A DNA stretch of 61,012 nucleotides from a virus, in the IMG/VR virus record IMGVR_UViG_3300031841_002149, positions 1 through 61,012 of that record. The stretch is one strand, 5' to 3'. This document shows positions 45,937 to 51,890 of this stretch, one piece after another; the first letter of the stretch is position 1, and the number at the start of each line of letters is the position of its first letter. The notes under the pieces are model-generated. The model was given only the letters and a program-made list of their open reading frames with translations, was not told the DNA's origin and made no database searches. The translations under genes and the position numbers were made by a program.

Positions 45937-46091
45937 GGTATGAGCATGGTGATGAATGCGACGTTGACGTATGAGAGAAACAGGTGCTTGATCTCAATGT
46001 TGGGCGATTGCGATACGCGCAGTAAGTAGTATATGGTCAGCGTTACCAAACTTACTATCACCATGAAAGTAGCGAGCCGGTACTGATTCAT
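45906..46091 (-). CDS. Small two-pass membrane protein
   Basis: A 61-residue protein with two hydrophobic segments: LATFMVIVSLVTLTIYYLL (about 6-24) and VNVAFITMLIPTLA (about 42-55). It overlaps the upstream stop (TGATG-like) and its C-terminal end is formed by the promoter box of the next unit. Function unknown; a holin-like or membrane-modifying role is possible. Confidence 0.5.
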   Translation of the reverse strand: MNQYRLATFMVIVSLVTLTIYYLLRVSQSPNIEIKHLFLSYVNVAFITMLIPTLAKQNTND

Positions 46092-46270
46092 TCCCCGAAC
46101 AACTCCTTGCGAAGCATTTGGAACTCGGATTGAGTTTGTTTTAGGGTGAAGATAGTTCCTGAACACATATGCACATGGGTATCGTCGTGCATCGGATCGA
46201 AGACCATCGCAGCAATACTCTCAGGGTTGAAGTAAGTTATGCCGCTCACGGTTCTGTATGGTCCCTTCAT
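46088..46270 (-). CDS. Small unknown protein
   Basis: A 60-residue protein, MKGPYRTVSGITYFNPESIA at its start and ending FQMLRKELFGE. Contains a histidine-rich centre (DPMHDDTHVHM). Overlaps both neighbours by 1-4 nt. No family recognised. Confidence 0.45.
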   Translation of the reverse strand: MKGPYRTVSGITYFNPESIAAMVFDPMHDDTHVHMCSGTIFTLKQTQSEFQMLRKELFGE

Positions 46271-46425
46271 TCTGTCACCGCCATGTAGTCCCTGTCCTGT
46301 ATCATATCGAATCGCGCCATGATTACGTTTATGTTGCACTTGTCACAGCATCGTCCGGCTGCTACGGGCATTGCGTTGTTGCCGAGGCCGGAATAGTTTT
46401 TCCCGCAAAGTACGCACAGTGTCAT
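46267..46425 (-). CDS. Small zinc-finger protein of a conserved phage family
   Basis: A 52-residue protein: CVLCGKNYSGLGNNAMPV then GRCCDKCN and VIMARFDM. This 'CxxCGKxxSGxGNNxxPV...GxCCDxCN' arrangement is a widespread small viral family in my recollection, with two zinc-binding pairs. Function unknown. ATGA overlap at both ends. Confidence 0.65.
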   Translation of the reverse strand: MTLCVLCGKNYSGLGNNAMPVAAGRCCDKCNINVIMARFDMIQDRDYMAVTE

Positions 46426-46748
46426 ACAAACACCTTCTCGGTGCTGAATCCGTGTTCAGCGTTCCATACATGGTCGAACTCCTTGCAAGTATCAACGTCC
46501 CTGTCCATCATCCACTGATAGAATTCGGCAAAGTATTTTCTCTCCCACTCTTTCGTGGTCATCTCTCGGTCTTGGGCTTCAGCGTTGCCGACCCAATGTT
46601 CCTCAAGGTTCTTTGTGCTGTAGTATTCACCGTGACCGTTGGCCGTGTTGACCCCGTAGTACAGGATCGTGCCTGTGTCGGTCACAAGTTTTTCCTCAAT
46701 CTCAATCGTCTTTCCGTTGTGCTTGTTTACGTAGGTGCTGCCTATCAT
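46422..46748 (-). CDS. Unknown protein heading an operon
   Basis: A 108-residue protein, MIGSTYVNKHNGKTIEIEEK at its start: a small beta domain first (YVNKHNGKTIEIEEKLVTDTG) then a helical part rich in W, E and M (EFYQWMMDRDVDTCKEFDH). It is the first gene of a unit with a conserved promoter module. Function unknown. Confidence 0.5.
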   Translation of the reverse strand: MIGSTYVNKHNGKTIEIEEKLVTDTGTILYYGVNTANGHGEYYSTKNLEEHWVGNAEAQDREMTTKEWERKYFAEFYQWMMDRDVDTCKEFDHVWNAEHGFSTEKVFV

Positions 46749-46803
46749 GTTATGTCCTCCACTACTATGTATTTAATCTTATGCTTATTGCTTCGCAAGC
46801 GTC
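46749..46803 (-). promoter_or_regulatory. Conserved promoter module
   Basis: GACGCTTGCGAAGC ends at 46803, 55 nt before the ATG at 46748, with ATTAAATACATAG and GTGGAGGACATAAC. The upstream gene's frame ends in the box (TLAKQ). Confidence 0.7.
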
Positions 46804-47003
46804 CATTCTGCTTGGACGTTTCTCCCCTTGTTGATGTTGCGAACCCTCTTGTCCTGTGAGAGCAACGTGCCGATGGACGTTCTCATTGGCGTGATCTTCG
46901 GCCAATTGTCGTAGCAGTATTCGTAAATCTCGGAGGTGCTACACCCCTGATTACTTTTGACGTAATTGTAAAGTACGTCGGCCCACATTTTTCTGCCGCC
47001 CAT
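46785..47003 (-). CDS. Small winged-helix-like protein
   Basis: A 72-residue protein. MWADVLYNYVKSNQGCSTSEIYEYCYDNW and MRTSIGTLLSQDKRVRNI look like a winged helix. The start is the ATG at 47003, overlapping the previous stop by one base. The C-terminus (AEWTLAKQ) is encoded by the conserved promoter box of the next unit. Confidence 0.5.
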   Translation of the reverse strand: MGGRKMWADVLYNYVKSNQGCSTSEIYEYCYDNWPKITPMRTSIGTLLSQDKRVRNINKGRNVQAEWTLAKQ

Positions 47004-47173
47004 CAAACCACGTCCTCGTCATCGAACTCCCATGAGCAATCGGTGTTTCCGTATTCCCCGCACTCGGTACAGTATATCTGAACATCGACATGGACGACAC
47101 GGCTACCTGCCATGCCCCAATCGGTCACTCGGTCAACCTCCCACTCATGGTCGCATACTTCTTCTTCGCTCAT
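47003..47173 (-). CDS. Small acidic zinc-binding protein
   Basis: A 56-residue protein, MSEEEVCDHEWEVDRVTDWG at its start, with C-x-H and a later CTECGEYGNTDC, giving likely metal ligands. Overlap with both neighbours (ATG within TGATG and upstream TGA). It is headed by a conserved promoter module. Function unknown. Confidence 0.5.
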   Translation of the reverse strand: MSEEEVCDHEWEVDRVTDWGMAGSRVVHVDVQIYCTECGEYGNTDCSWEFDDEDVV

Positions 47174-47733
47174 ATTGTCATCTCCTTGACGCTAGTATTT
47201 AGTTTTATACCTTCTGCTACGCAAGCGTAAACAGGCTCGCCCCACCACCACGGCGGAGACACACCCTTCTCCCACTTAGCGAAGTCCTTGCTGTGGTAGT
47301 ATTGACGGTATGCGGTCACGGCATCTTCGTGCTTGTACTCGTCGGGCATGGCCTGTGCGAATGGCGTTGTCTTGCCCCTCGGTATGATCTCAAACATCTT
47401 TTTCATGTGCATGATCGGTTCTTCGCAAGCGTGCTTCTTGTGTTTATTAAAACGGTGAAAGTATTCCGCCAGCAATGTCTCGGCGTGTGACGCGAGCCAA
47501 AGGAAATTGTTTCTCGTATCTCCCGCCCAACGGGTGCAAGGGTGATGATGGTAGCCTCCCCGGTATCGGCTTTTTCCGTCCTTGCGAAACGGCATCATGT
47601 CGGGTGTGGCTCCGTGCCTGATGAGAGCCGAGGCCATCATCTGTGCCGACTCCACAATTAATTTAGGAATATGCTTGTCGCACATCATCTGTGCCGACTT
47701 CCACGGGGTCCGATCAAGCACAAAGATGTTCAT
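47170..47733 (-). CDS. Conserved viral hypothetical protein
   Basis: A 187-residue protein with MNIFVLDRTPWKSAQMMCDK followed by H-I-P-K...E-SAQMM. The motif LDRxPxxxAxxxCDKHxxKxxxExAQM is one I recall from many marine and cyanophage hypothetical proteins, so it is probably a conserved family of unknown function. Histidine-rich centre (YHHHP, DTRNNFLW) could be metal-binding. The C-terminal tail is encoded by the promoter module of the next gene. Confidence 0.6.
   Translation of the reverse strand: MNIFVLDRTPWKSAQMMCDKHIPKLIVESAQMMASALIRHGATPDMMPFRKDGKSRYRGGYHHHPCTRWAGDTRNNFLWLASHAETLLAEYFHRFNKHKKHACEEPIMHMKKMFEIIPRGKTTPFAQAMPDEYKHEDAVTAYRQYYHSKDFAKWEKGVSPPWWWGEPVYACVAEGIKLNTSVKEMTI
47174..47229 (-). 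promoter_or_regulatory. Conserved promoter module (variant box)
   Basis: A box reading TACGCTTGCGTAGC ends at 47229, 56 nt before the ATG at 47173. AACTAAATACTAG is the AT element and AAGGAGATGAC the SD. The upstream reading frame runs through it. Confidence 0.6.
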
Positions 47734-47834
47734 TCTTCTTCATCCCCCTTCTTCTTGCGGTATAGTCCCGCATCGGCGTGCTTCTTTCGGGCTTTGAACT
47801 TTGTGTTGTATCTTGCTCGTATTGCTGGCTTCAT
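47730..47834 (-). CDS. Tiny basic protein
   Basis: A 34-residue protein, MKPAIRARYNTKFKARKKHA start and an acidic end (GDEEE). Very basic first part (R, K). Overlaps both neighbours by 4 nt. It could bind nucleic acid; it may also be a spacer peptide. Small size makes it uncertain. Confidence 0.4.
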   Translation of the reverse strand: MKPAIRARYNTKFKARKKHADAGLYRKKKGDEEE

Positions 47835-47989
47835 TCTTCTTCACTCCTTTTGGCGTAATACTCATCGGTTGCTATGAATTCCGCTAGGGCTACGCAATCA
47901 TGATTGTTGTAGTGTTCAAACAATCTCTTATATGCTGCCGCTTTCTTTTCTAACACTTCTATGTAATACTCTTGTGTTGTTTGTGTCAT
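47831..47989 (-). CDS. Small helical protein
   Basis: A 52-residue protein: MTQTTQEYYIEVLEKKAAAY then a short helix with HDC and ALAEF and an acidic C-terminus (KRSEEE). It begins with a conserved promoter module and ends with ATGA overlap. No family recognised. Confidence 0.5.
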   Translation of the reverse strand: MTQTTQEYYIEVLEKKAAAYKRLFEHYNNHDCVALAEFIATDEYYAKRSEEE

Positions 47990-48044
47990 ATTTGTCCCTC
48001 TTGTCTCTAGTATTTAGTCGTGGTGTTTGTGTGTCGCAAGCGTG
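47990..48044 (-). promoter_or_regulatory. Conserved promoter module
   Basis: A box reading CACGCTTGCGACAC ends at 48044, 55 nt before the ATG at 47989, with CTAAATACTAG. The 48.1-kb hairpin starts immediately upstream. Confidence 0.6.
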
Positions 48045-48132
48045 AAACTCTAGGTGGGCGGGGGCCGCCGCATTGAACACGACGACAGAAAACAAGGAGG
48101 CAAGCGACCCCCAACCCATGAGTTTCTTTCAC
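48042..48132. other. Structured intergenic element with inverted repeat
   Basis: GTGAAACTC (48042-48050) is inverted as GAGTTTC-TTT-CAC (48120-48132), enclosing about 70 nt that is GC-rich (GTGGGCGGGGGCCGCC) and then A-rich. A 63-residue frame (minus strand, 47928-48119) passes through but has weak support and runs into the next gene. A transcript would fold into a long hairpin at the end of the DUF932 gene. Confidence 0.4.
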
Positions 48133-49115
48133 GCTAATAGTTCGATAGCCCCCTGCCATGCTCGGTCCTTCATCCTCATGCCTGTGCCTAGCAGGGACGA
48201 CTCGACGCGCTTCTCGTTGACCTTCTCTCCCTTTCGGTCATAGACCCAACCGTGGTCAAGGAATTCGGTAACAGTGTTGAATGATCCCCAAACAGTGCCG
48301 CCGATTCCGCCGGTTGTGTTTGTCTCGGATGCTTCCAACTCTAGGAGCCGGTCAAGTGTGTTTCTTCCGCGAGTCGTCAGGCCGTATGGATTTTCAACCT
48401 TGTCGATGAGTTCCTCATCGGTCTTCAGTCCAACCGCGTCGATGTAGTAGCCGATTCTGTCAGCGAGTTCAAGTTCAACCTTCATCATGTCCTCGGCGGT
48501 GTTTGCGAATGTCTCATTGAGATGGTCAACCACTTTCAAGGCTGCTCGCAACTCGCTTACTCTTTCGTTAATTTTACTGCTGTGCCTGATGGATAAGATC
48601 TTTGGATTGATCCCGGCCTTTCTGAGTAGGCTCTCAAGGTACGCAAATTGATTTGAGCAAGCGAGGCGGAAGTTCGCGGGTATGACCCTGACTCCACTTG
48701 AACCGTCGTGGCTGTTCATCAGGTAAACGTGCTGCTCGATGTCATCCCATCCGGCGATAGAGAAGCCTTCAGGCATCCTGAAGGATGCGACGATTTTGCG
48801 GCCTATGTCGATGTTTGCGATCCGGTCCCACTCGATGAGTCCCTCGCTAACCAATGAGTTTGCGATGCCTAGCGTGTCGCTGTTTTGATAGACGTGGTAT
48901 GTCTTGCCTACTTGACCGAGGGGCAGCCCTGTGTCATCTCGCACGGTGACGAAATGGCCGGGGTTGCCGACGAATCGGCCTTCGTGGTTCATGTACCCGG
49001 ATGGGTGCTTGCTCACGTTAAAATCCAATCCGGCATTTCGCAACACCTCTTGGGCAGTCGTTCCTTGGGCTTCTTCTCCGAGCAGCATATAACTGCTCAT
49101 TAGGTTTCGTGTCAT
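48129..49115 (-). CDS. DUF932-family protein
   Basis: A 328-residue protein of the DUF932 phage/plasmid family. Characteristic parts: N-terminal AQEVLRNAGLDFNVSKHP, then DTGLPLGQVGKTYHVYQN, and the repeated NSHDGSSGVRVIPANFRLACSNQFAYL with an H-x-S-x-I loop (IRHSSKIN). The family is of unknown function and occurs on phages and plasmids. The ATG at 49115 is preferred to an upstream in-frame ATG because AAGGAG precedes it and a conserved promoter box lies 56 nt upstream. Confidence 0.8.
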   Translation of the reverse strand: MTRNLMSSYMLLGEEAQGTTAQEVLRNAGLDFNVSKHPSGYMNHEGRFVGNPGHFVTVRDDTGLPLGQVGKTYHVYQNSDTLGIANSLVSEGLIEWDRIANIDIGRKIVASFRMPEGFSIAGWDDIEQHVYLMNSHDGSSGVRVIPANFRLACSNQFAYLESLLRKAGINPKILSIRHSSKINERVSELRAALKVVDHLNETFANTAEDMMKVELELADRIGYYIDAVGLKTDEELIDKVENPYGLTTRGRNTLDRLLELEASETNTTGGIGGTVWGSFNTVTEFLDHGWVYDRKGEKVNEKRVESSLLGTGMRMKDRAWQGAIELLA

Positions 49116-49171
49116 GTTTCTCACTCCTTCCCCATTGTCTTTAAAGTTTGGGAATCTGATTCGCAAGCGTC
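49116..49171 (-). promoter_or_regulatory. Conserved promoter module of the DUF932 gene
   Basis: GACGCTTGCGAATC ends at 49171, 56 nt before the ATG at 49115, with ACTTTAAAGACAATG as AT element and AAGGAG as SD. The box is inside the last codons of the upstream gene. Confidence 0.7.
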
Positions 49172-49288
49172 ATACTTCTTCAGTTCTTCGGCGGCCCACT
49201 CTCGGTCTTCTTGCTTCGTGCTGTCTCTTGCTATGATCGTAAGGGCGGCTTTATACCATCCCTTGCTCGGTGTTATGTCTACTGTCAT
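49121..49288 (-). CDS. Small unknown protein
   Basis: A 55-residue protein, MTVDITPSKGWYKAALTIIA at its start. Its C-terminal codons (KYDACESDSQTLKTMGKE) are formed by the next gene's promoter box and SD, an extreme case of coding overlap with regulation. Helical; function unknown. Confidence 0.5.
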   Translation of the reverse strand: MTVDITPSKGWYKAALTIIARDSTKQEDREWAAEELKKYDACESDSQTLKTMGKE

Positions 49289-49345
49289 GTTTTTGTCTCC
49301 TTGTATTTTAGTGATAAAGTTATTTATTGTGCCTCACAAGCGTCA
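49289..49345 (-). promoter_or_regulatory. Conserved promoter module (GACGCTTGTGA variant)
   Basis: GACGCTTGTGAGGC ends at 49345, 57 nt before the ATG at 49288, with AAAATACAAGGAGAC. The box core differs by one base and the spacing is one longer than usual. Confidence 0.6.
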
Positions 49346-49588
49346 TAGAATGTTCACCATAATGTGCATCGCAATTATTCTGAGTTCTTCTTTTGTGAAG
49401 TAGGCGTGCATGGATTTAGCATCTCCATCCGTAAAGGACATGAATGCAACGAGGTTTTCACCGTCGGCATTTTCACCATAACAGCCCCGCTTTAGGGTGA
49501 ATCTCCCCCAACCGTCATATGCCTGACTGTATCGATCAAATGTCATCACTTTCGATATTGGTTCCTCGTCTATTAGTTCTGTTCCCAT
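49343..49588 (-). CDS. Small unknown protein
   Basis: An 81-residue protein, MGTELIDEEPISKVMTFDRY at its start; a beta-rich centre and final helix (EELRIIAMHIMVNIL). Its stop TGA overlaps the start of the next promoter box (TGACGC). No family recognised. Confidence 0.5.
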   Translation of the reverse strand: MGTELIDEEPISKVMTFDRYSQAYDGWGRFTLKRGCYGENADGENLVAFMSFTDGDAKSMHAYFTKEELRIIAMHIMVNIL

Positions 49589-49644
49589 GTTTCTCTCTCC
49601 TTGTTCATTCTATTTAATATCTTGTTTTATGTCTCGCAAGCGTC
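49589..49644 (-). promoter_or_regulatory. Conserved promoter module
   Basis: GACGCTTGCGAGAC ends at 49644, 56 nt before the ATG at 49588, with ATATTAAATAGAATG and AACAAGGAGAG. Confidence 0.7.
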
Positions 49645-49828
49645 AGAAATGCTCCTGCTTCAGTGCGTGTGTTGCGCATGATCGGCAATAATGACAACCT
49701 GCATACGTTCCCTCATTTTGGACATATAAGCGGCAATTTTCTTTTCCGCACATACTACAATATTGTCTAGTGAATACACCATTCTCAATAGCCTGTTTCA
49801 TTGTCATGTTCGTCCTCTTGTTTGTCAT
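49643..49828 (-). CDS. Small zinc-ribbon protein
   Basis: A 61-residue protein with CSMCGKENC (about 21-29) and CHYCRSC (about 47-53), a zinc ribbon. The start at 49828 (MTNKRTNMTMKQAIEN) follows AGAAGGAGACAC. Its stop is fused to the promoter box of the next unit. Function unknown. Confidence 0.6.
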   Translation of the reverse strand: MTNKRTNMTMKQAIENGVFTRQYCSMCGKENCRLYVQNEGTYAGCHYCRSCATHALKQEHF

Positions 49829-49884
49829 ATTTGTGTCTCCTTCTATTTTACTGATAAAGTTATTCATTGTGAGTCGCAAGCGTT
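49829..49884 (-). promoter_or_regulatory. Conserved promoter module (variant first base)
   Basis: AACGCTTGCGACTC ends at 49884, 56 nt before the ATG at 49828, with AGTAAAATAGAAGGAGACAC. Confidence 0.65.
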
Positions 49885-50140
49885 ATTTGATCCTCTTTAT
49901 TGTCATGTTGTCGCATTCGATTTTATCATTGATCTCGGACATTTGATCGAATTCTCTCATGGTCACGCCGCCGCCCGTTAGATATTCATATCCACCATCG
50001 GTAGCATCAACGGAGAAGTCCCAAGCGAACCATTCTTCAACATTGGGATCAAGGTCGGTAAAGGTTCTTAGTATCTCGTCCATAGTGCCAATAAAATCAG
50101 CATGGTAATTTTCGGCCCAACTGCATCTGTATTCTTTCAT
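49883..50140 (-). CDS. Small unknown protein
   Basis: An 85-residue protein, MKEYRCSWAENYHADFIGTM at its start. Contains a D/G-rich loop (DATDGGYEYLTGGG). The start at 50140 is headed by AAGGAGAC. Small acidic protein of unknown function. Confidence 0.5.
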   Translation of the reverse strand: MKEYRCSWAENYHADFIGTMDEILRTFTDLDPNVEEWFAWDFSVDATDGGYEYLTGGGVTMREFDQMSEINDKIECDNMTIKRIK

Positions 50141-50196
50141 ATTTCTGTCTCCTTGTTCATAGTATTTAGATACTCTTATCATGCCTCGCAAGCGTC
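50141..50196 (-). promoter_or_regulatory. Conserved promoter module
   Basis: GACGCTTGCGAGGC ends at 50196, 56 nt before the ATG at 50140, with ATCTAAATACTATG and AACAAGGAGACAG. Confidence 0.75.
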
Positions 50197-50204
50197 AGTG
50201 CGCC

Positions 50205-50477
50205 TCAAATATGGCACACTATGAATTGATCCTCGTCGTACTCCGCGCAAACCATGTGATCATCAGGATCGCAGTCCTCGCCGTAATCGTTTTGATAGGC
50301 TTCTAGGTTCTCGTATTCTGTAAACTCGCAGCATATCGCTATTGGGTCAAATTCAATGTCTCCATCAATGTCATTCAGGTAGTCGAATAACTCAAAGAGT
50401 CCTGCGCGGCTGAAATTGTCGGGCCTGATGGCCGTCATCTGATTCACGAAATCGTGGGCTGTTAGGGTCATTTTCAT
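50205..50477 (-). CDS. Conserved phage hypothetical protein
   Basis: A 90-residue acidic protein whose motif R-x-D-N-F-S...GLFELFDYL...EFDPIAICCEFTEY is one I recall as a widespread conserved family of unknown function in phages and prophages. Its ATG overlaps the upstream stop (ATGA). Possibly a host-modifying or regulatory small protein. Confidence 0.65.
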   Translation of the reverse strand: MKMTLTAHDFVNQMTAIRPDNFSRAGLFELFDYLNDIDGDIEFDPIAICCEFTEYENLEAYQNDYGEDCDPDDHMVCAEYDEDQFIVCHI

Positions 50478-50617
50478 TGCAACCCCTCCACATAATCATC
50501 AGCCTCCATGCGGGCCATAGCCTCGCTGAAGCCCGCCTTCAACATCTCATTATATCGGCGTTGCCATGCTTTCTTCAGTCGTGCCTGTCTCTCGTATTTT
50601 TCATCGTGTGTTGTCAT
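50474..50617 (-). CDS. Small helical protein
   Basis: A 47-residue basic, helical protein (MTTHDEKYERQARLKKAWQR...). ATG at 50617 with GGAGATAG; its end overlaps the next ATG. Headed by a conserved promoter module. No family recognised. Confidence 0.5.
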   Translation of the reverse strand: MTTHDEKYERQARLKKAWQRRYNEMLKAGFSEAMARMEADDYVEGLQ

Positions 50618-50673
50618 ATTTCTATCTCCTTGTCCATTTTATTTAAGGGTAATTATCCTGCTTCTCAAGCGTC
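50618..50673 (-). promoter_or_regulatory. Conserved promoter module (GACGCTTGAGA variant)
   Basis: GACGCTTGAGAAGC ends at 50673, 56 nt before the ATG at 50617, with CCTTAAATAAAATG and GACAAGGAGATAG. Confidence 0.7.
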
Positions 50674-51048
50674 CTCCGGCCTGAATTTTGGGAATTTCAT
50701 GAGGATGAAGTCGATCATTGCCTGATGAGATTCTAAATCCTTGTCGATGCGAATTGAACAGGCCGTGTAATTCTCATAGTTAGCGATGTACCAACAATCC
50801 GTGAGGGCGTCCATCATTTCTTTTTTAGTGGGGTTTTCCTCCATGATCGTTCGCCATGTCTCTTGATATGTCGCCTCCGGGTACTCGCTATATGGGTCGG
50901 GTTCGCTAAGTAAGTCAAACTTGTAGGCGATGATAGCCGCCACTTGATCAACCGTGAATGCTCTCGGTTCGGGTCGGATTGTCATCCTTATTCTGTCGTC
51001 GGTCCATGTATTTATTGAGCCATGTGCGCCCATTCTTCTTCGTGCCAT
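50665..51048 (-). CDS. Unknown protein
   Basis: A 127-residue protein, MARRRMGAHGSINTWTDDRI at its start with a basic N-terminus. Middle part helical and acidic (DPYSEYPEATYQETWRTIME). Its last codons (FRPEDA) overlap the promoter box of the next gene. Function unknown. Confidence 0.5.
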   Translation of the reverse strand: MARRRMGAHGSINTWTDDRIRMTIRPEPRAFTVDQVAAIIAYKFDLLSEPDPYSEYPEATYQETWRTIMEENPTKKEMMDALTDCWYIANYENYTACSIRIDKDLESHQAMIDFILMKFPKFRPEDA

Positions 51049-51104
51049 ATTTTTCTCTCCTTGTTCATTTCTTTTAACTGTTTTTATCCTGCTTCACAAG
51101 CGTC
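51049..51104 (-). promoter_or_regulatory. Conserved promoter module (GACGCTTGTGA variant)
   Basis: GACGCTTGTGAAGC ends at 51104, 56 nt before the ATG at 51048, with AGTTAAAAGAAATG and AACAAGGAGAG. Confidence 0.65.
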
Positions 51105-51270
51105 TATTGTATGTCTTTGTAATTATGGAAAATTCGGCATTCGGGGATTGCTGGTGTTTTTCGTTCACAAATGCCTGAGCGTCTTCAAGGTTGTCAAAGA
51201 TAATCCCCTTCATTCTTGTGGCAAATCCCCCGCCTCTTAGTCCACGGTATATCCAATATTTTGTTGTCAT
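51094..51270 (-). CDS. Small unknown protein
   Basis: A 58-residue protein, MTTKYWIYRGLRGGGFATRM at its start. Mixed; the C-terminus is basic (FSIITKTYNRRL). The start at 51270 is the ATG with AAGGAGAC; an in-frame upstream ATG at 51321 is less likely. Confidence 0.5.
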   Translation of the reverse strand: MTTKYWIYRGLRGGGFATRMKGIIFDNLEDAQAFVNEKHQQSPNAEFSIITKTYNRRL

Positions 51271-51326
51271 GTTTTTGTCTCCTTCTTCATTTCTTTTAAG
51301 GGTATTGTTCACGCTTCGCAAGCGTC
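51271..51326 (-). promoter_or_regulatory. Conserved promoter module
   Basis: GACGCTTGCGAAGC ends at 51326, 56 nt before the ATG at 51270, with CCTTAAAAGAAATG and AAGAAGGAGAC. Confidence 0.7.
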
Positions 51327-51725
51327 AGGCCTACAACAATCACGATTGCATACTAAGTGCCTCACGGTTTGATAATTGTAGTTAGATGAGCCGCCGAATG
51401 GGTACGTCTTAGGCACGTTTCTAGTGTCTCGGACATACCATTCAAAATCCTTTTGAAAGACTTGAATGCCGAGGGGGGCATATTGGTTGATCCGTGCTTT
51501 TGTGGTTTGTGTCATCCAACCGCCATGATTTAGAAGGACGTTGCCCTGTCCGTCGTAAGTGACTATATCAGTGCCGTGGTATCGAACCGCGACAGTCCAT
51601 TGACTCTCATCGGCATAGTGCGTATTATAGCACTTGATGTATGTGCCAACCTGCCCGGTTGGTTTGCCCTTTTCGGGGTTTCGTGCGGTCTTCCATCTTT
51701 CTATTAGGTGTTGTCTCCTGTTCAT
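51309..51725 (-). CDS. Conserved phage hypothetical protein
   Basis: A 138-residue protein. The core GGWMTQTTKARINQY...VFQKDFEWYV resembles a conserved phage family of unknown function ('GGW...TTxxRIN...V-x-Q-x-x-x-W-Y-V'). Its last residues (CCRPDACEA) are encoded by the promoter box of the next gene. ATG with AAGGAG. Confidence 0.65.
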   Translation of the reverse strand: MNRRQHLIERWKTARNPEKGKPTGQVGTYIKCYNTHYADESQWTVAVRYHGTDIVTYDGQGNVLLNHGGWMTQTTKARINQYAPLGIQVFQKDFEWYVRDTRNVPKTYPFGGSSNYNYQTVRHLVCNRDCCRPDACEA

Positions 51726-51781
51726 ATTTTTCTCTCCTTGTTCATTTTATTTAAAGTCGTCTCTCATGCCTCGCAAGCGTC
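51726..51781 (-). promoter_or_regulatory. Conserved promoter module (reference copy)
   Basis: GACGCTTGCGAGGC ends at 51781, 56 nt before the ATG at 51725. TTTAAATA centred 26 nt upstream of the ATG and AACAAGGAGAG follow. This is the best-conserved example used to define the module. Confidence 0.8.
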
Positions 51782-51890
51782 ACCACTTTGGCTCCAACCA
51801 ACCGAGGCCGAATAGAACCGCGAGCGGCAGGATTCCAAAGCCCATTGTTACTATCACCGTAAAATAAAATCTGATTGGTCCGATCTTCAT
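51780..51890 (-). CDS. Tiny membrane protein
   Basis: A 36-residue protein, MKIGPIRFYFTVIVTMGFGI start; one hydrophobic segment through about 7-29 and a short WLEPKW tail. Its ATG overlaps the upstream stop (ATGA). A stop codon TGA begins the next promoter box. Single-pass microprotein; function unknown. Confidence 0.5.
   Translation of the reverse strand: MKIGPIRFYFTVIVTMGFGILPLAVLFGLGWLEPKW

Noticed and set aside
47425-47432. A GCAAGCGT (reverse of the regulon box) within the 47170-47733 gene
   Set aside because: It lies inside coding sequence with no downstream start at -56, no AT element and no SD, so it looks like a chance match.
47928-48119. A 63-residue minus-strand frame through the hairpin and promoter (MGWGSLASLF...)
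   Set aside because: It overlaps the real promoter and first 60 nt of the next gene, has no SD, and the sequence is more easily explained as structured RNA.
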